From positions 1 through 7,271 of the forward strand of contig JAZRVH010000010.1 of assembly GCA_045598965.1 (NCBI GenBank): a stretch of DNA of 7,271 bases, read 5' to 3'. The stretch comes from RGIG426 sp045598965 (GTDB lineage: Bacteria > Bacillota > Clostridia > Oscillospirales > Acutalibacteraceae). The notes below the pieces were generated by a model. It saw only the letters and a list, made by a program, of their open reading frames with translations, was not told where the DNA came from and searched no databases. A program made the position numbers and the translations under genes. Positions 5,574 through 7,271 of the stretch are shown piece after piece (position 1 is the stretch's first letter; the number at the start of each line of letters is the position of its first letter).

Positions 5574-6673
5574 ACCGTCATTTCATCCTCTGTGTCTTCC
5601 GGTGGCAATTCCCGTCGTTCTCGCAAGAGAGCCACCAGCCGCTTAAACAGCAAGCCGGCCGCAAACACTACCACGCTTGAGCCCGCCACATACGCCAAAT
5701 AAGCACCGAAGTGATCCCATGAATCGGTCGAGTTATACACCGTGCTAAAATACCGTGCCAAGGGGAAATGCACCAAAAACACGACGGTAGACAGCGTGCC
5801 CACGTGCTTCGTCCATTCGTGGTTTAAGAACAGGGCAAATACGGTTTTTTGCCCCAACGCCAAATATAAAAAGGCAAACGCAAAGGGCACGAAAATATAA
5901 TCAAAAAACGAGTTATGGGTAAACACCATAATCAGCACGCACACTGCCGCCGAGACAGCCGCCGCCACCGTATACACCACACGCCGTGCCACCGAAATCG
6001 CCTCGGCTTTTGTAGCACAAACGCATTCATAAAGAAAACAACCCATCGCCATATCGGCAAGCCCACGCACAAGTCCCTTGCGAACCACATCGTACAGCCA
6101 TCCCGCCGGATCGCCCAACGTGCCGGTGGTGTGGTACATAATTCCGTAAAACACCACGGCAATAATCGGACAAATTTCAAGAGCAAACGCCCGGCGATTG
6201 CGTTTCGCCAAAGGATAAAAGAACAACACGCCCAAAAGCAACGACGAAATATACCACGACACGCCGGTAACGTGCCACGCCGTAAATCCCGCCATTTGAA
6301 GCGGAACCACCTCAAACAAAAGCTTCGGGATACGAAGTGCCAGCTCATCAAGAGCTAATTGCTCCACCCCCGTCGCCACAATAGCGGCATCCAAAATCAC
6401 TGCCGGCAAAAGCCAATACAAAATTCCAAGATAGCGGTGGAACACTACTTTCGGGCAAGACGGGAATTTTTCCCGTTTTTCAAACGAGGCAACCGACTGC
6501 ATAAACAAAAAACCGGAAATAAGGAAAAAAACCTCTACCGCCAGATTGGCACCGAGCAAAATCCGCTCGCCGCCGCACATCCACGGCGTCACGATTTCTC
6601 CGTAATGCAAGCAGAGCACAAACCCCGCCAACACCAGTTTAATCCAGTCAATCGCACTAATCCGTTTGGTCAT
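5555..6673 (-). CDS. Membrane acyltransferase family 3, second copy
   Basis: A 372-residue polytopic membrane protein of the acyltransferase-3 family, distinct in sequence from the copy at 2780-3910. Visible hallmarks are IDWIKLVLAGFVLCLHYG (8-25) with His23, the NLAVEVFFLISGFLF segment (43-57), SWYISSLLLGVLFFYPL (139-155) and GTLSTVVFLVHFPLARY (292-308) with His302. The cytoplasmic tail is charged and rich in Arg, Glu and Asp. It probably modifies an envelope or exported glycan with an acyl group, using the catalytic His near the N-terminus; the acceptor is unknown. The ATG at 6673 was chosen because GGAGG lies 8 bases upstream. The frame stays open for 77 codons further, but that stretch contains the promoter. 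The stop lies inside the terminator hairpin. The gene is a single unit divergent from the lipoprotein gene. Confidence 0.9.
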   Translation of the reverse strand: MTKRISAIDWIKLVLAGFVLCLHYGEIVTPWMCGGERILLGANLAVEVFFLISGFLFMQSVASFEKREKFPSCPKVVFHRYLGILYWLLPAVILDAAIVATGVEQLALDELALRIPKLLFEVVPLQMAGFTAWHVTGVSWYISSLLLGVLFFYPLAKRNRRAFALEICPIIAVVFYGIMYHTTGTLGDPAGWLYDVVRKGLVRGLADMAMGCFLYECVCATKAEAISVARRVVYTVAAAVSAAVCVLIMVFTHNSFFDYIFVPFAFAFLYLALGQKTVFALFLNHEWTKHVGTLSTVVFLVHFPLARYFSTVYNSTDSWDHFGAYLAYVAGSSVVVFAAGLLFKRLVALLRERRELPPEDTEDEMTVKKEAQ

Positions 6674-6678
6674 CGCCC

Positions 6679-6686
6679 TCACCTCC
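6679..6686 (-). promoter_or_regulatory. Ribosome binding site fixing the second acyltransferase start at 6673
   Basis: Minus-strand GGAGGTGA (6686-6679), with GGAGG 8 bases before the ATG. It rules out the longer open frame, which would begin upstream of the promoter. Confidence 0.85.
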
Positions 6687-6704
6687 ACCTTATTTTGTTT
6701 CCTC

Positions 6705-6733
6705 ATTATATCTGCCTTCCCGGATTTTGTCAA
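6705..6733 (-). promoter_or_regulatory. Consensus promoter of the second acyltransferase
   Basis: Minus-strand TTGACA (6733-6728), 17 bp spacer, TATAAT (6710-6705): both boxes are perfect consensus at the ideal distance. The start is expected near 6698, leaving a leader of only about 25 nt. Confidence 0.87.
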
Positions 6734-6747
6734 GGGCTCGCCACGAC

Positions 6748-6776
6748 TTGCTTTTTTGAATTTTTTTGTGTATACT
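6748..6776 (+). promoter_or_regulatory. Promoter of the lipoprotein gene
   Basis: TTGCTT (6748-6753), 17 bp T-rich spacer, TATACT (6771-6776); start expected near 6783. Its -35 box is 14 bp from the -35 box of the divergent acyltransferase promoter. Confidence 0.65.
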
Positions 6777-6809
6777 TTTCTTACACCACCAAAATAAAGG
6801 AGACGACTT

Positions 6810-7223
6810 ATGAAAAAAACAGCATTAGTTTTTATCCTGATATTCCTTTTTTCCTGCGTTCTCTGTGCCTGCAACAACAGCGATGTCCCTCCGACAAGCA
6901 ACAAACCCGAGTCGGAAATTCACGCCGTCGAAAACAACAACGCCCACCAAGTTGTCGGCGGTTGGAACACGCCGGAAGACGGAAAAATAACCGAAGCGGC
7001 AAAAGCGGCGTTCGACAAAGCCGTCAAGCCGGGCGGCATTTCCTACACCCCCGTTTCGCTCATCGGCACACAAGTGGTTGCGGGCACCAACTATGCCTTT
7101 GTGTGCATCGGCAAGCCGACCGCCCCGAATGCAAAACCTGCCCCCTATCTCGTTATCGTATATGCCGACCTTAACGGAAACGCCGAAATCATCTCCCAAA
7201 ATCCGCTATCCATCACCCGATAA
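6810..7223 (+). CDS. Secreted lipoprotein with a cystatin-like domain
   Basis: A 137-residue protein with a classical lipoprotein signal: KK at positions 2-3, a hydrophobic core (5-18), then a lipobox L-C-A-C with the lipidated cysteine at 21. It should be anchored to the outer face of the membrane. A Ser/Asn/Pro-rich linker (22-48) follows. The globular part begins GGW (50-52) and holds a helix (TEAAKAAFDKAV, 61-72). It then has QVVAG (88-92) in GTQVVAGTNYAFVC and a strand PYLVIVYADLNGNAEI (112-127). N-terminal glycines, one helix and a QxVxG hairpin are the hallmarks of the cystatin fold, known for cysteine-protease inhibition. Small proteins of this general layout occur in gut bacteria, but inhibitor activity here is inference. 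The ATG follows AAAGGAG by 7 bases. It is divergent from the acyltransferase gene, and no terminator is visible in the 48 bases that remain. Confidence 0.88.
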   Translation: MKKTALVFILIFLFSCVLCACNNSDVPPTSNKPESEIHAVENNNAHQVVGGWNTPEDGKITEAAKAAFDKAVKPGGISYTPVSLIGTQVVAGTNYAFVCIGKPTAPNAKPAPYLVIVYADLNGNAEIISQNPLSITR

Positions 7224-7271
7224 CCTCTGTTCCCAATATGCAGGAAACCACGCAACCGATAGGGATGCTGG

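Noticed and set aside
6674..6904. 77-codon N-terminal extension of the second acyltransferase
   Set aside because: It would start upstream of the consensus promoter and include the ribosome binding site.
6359..7174. Plus-strand open frame of 271 codons
   Set aside because: It runs across both divergent promoters and overlaps the lipoprotein in another frame; it has no ribosome site.
7224..7271. Possible start of a further gene (ATG at 7238, open to the edge) in the last 48 bases
   Set aside because: No ribosome binding site precedes it and the piece is too short to judge. No terminator or other structure was visible.

Overview
The window looks like a piece of chromosome from an anaerobic Gram-positive Clostridia-type bacterium, probably an Oscillospiraceae-like gut species. 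This is inferred from four things. The coding DNA is of medium GC, with AT-rich gaps carrying very clear TTGACA / TATAAT promoters. The Shine-Dalgarno sites are strong AGGAGG-type. The encoded families are Firmicutes-like. The left edge carries a Firmicutes-type rRNA leader. There are six protein-coding genes plus one 58-residue gene, all intact. I see no mobile element, CRISPR array, tRNA or pseudogene.

Layout. Positions 1-190 hold, on the minus strand, phased A-tracts, a strong promoter and a leader that almost certainly belong to an rRNA operon whose 16S gene lies beyond the left edge. Directly upstream of it and in the same direction is a GH13 neopullulanase/cyclomaltodextrinase-like glycosidase (187-2046, GTG start). 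A divergent promoter region (about 2047-2272) separates it from a stand-alone acyl carrier protein gene (2273-2500, +). A bidirectional terminator (2507-2550) separates acpP from a convergent minus-strand pair: a membrane acyltransferase of family 3 (2780-3910) followed by the 58-residue glycine-rich protein (2551-2727), whose start lies in a 12-bp hairpin. Upstream, past an intrinsic terminator (3939-3969), lies a PutP-type Na+/proline symporter (3979-5430) with its own promoter. A second, different family-3 acyltransferase (5555-6673, -) ends inside its own terminator. Its consensus promoter is back-to-back with that of a plus-strand lipoprotein gene (6810-7223) that carries a cystatin-type QVVAG motif. 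The last 48 bases hold nothing I can identify.

How the genes relate. This is a run of mostly single-gene transcription units rather than a dedicated pathway. The functions are cytoplasmic maltodextrin breakdown, fatty-acid carrier supply, proline uptake, O-acylation of envelope glycans (two enzymes) and one secreted lipoprotein. The rRNA operon and five of the seven genes point left, which fits (inference only) a replication fork moving from right to left.

I found no convincing undescribed multi-gene system. The most interesting signals are small: the cystatin-like lipoprotein, the start-codon hairpin of the 58-residue gene, the exact 10-bp A-tract phasing next to the rRNA promoter that overlaps the amylase stop codon, and terminators placed in unusual positions.
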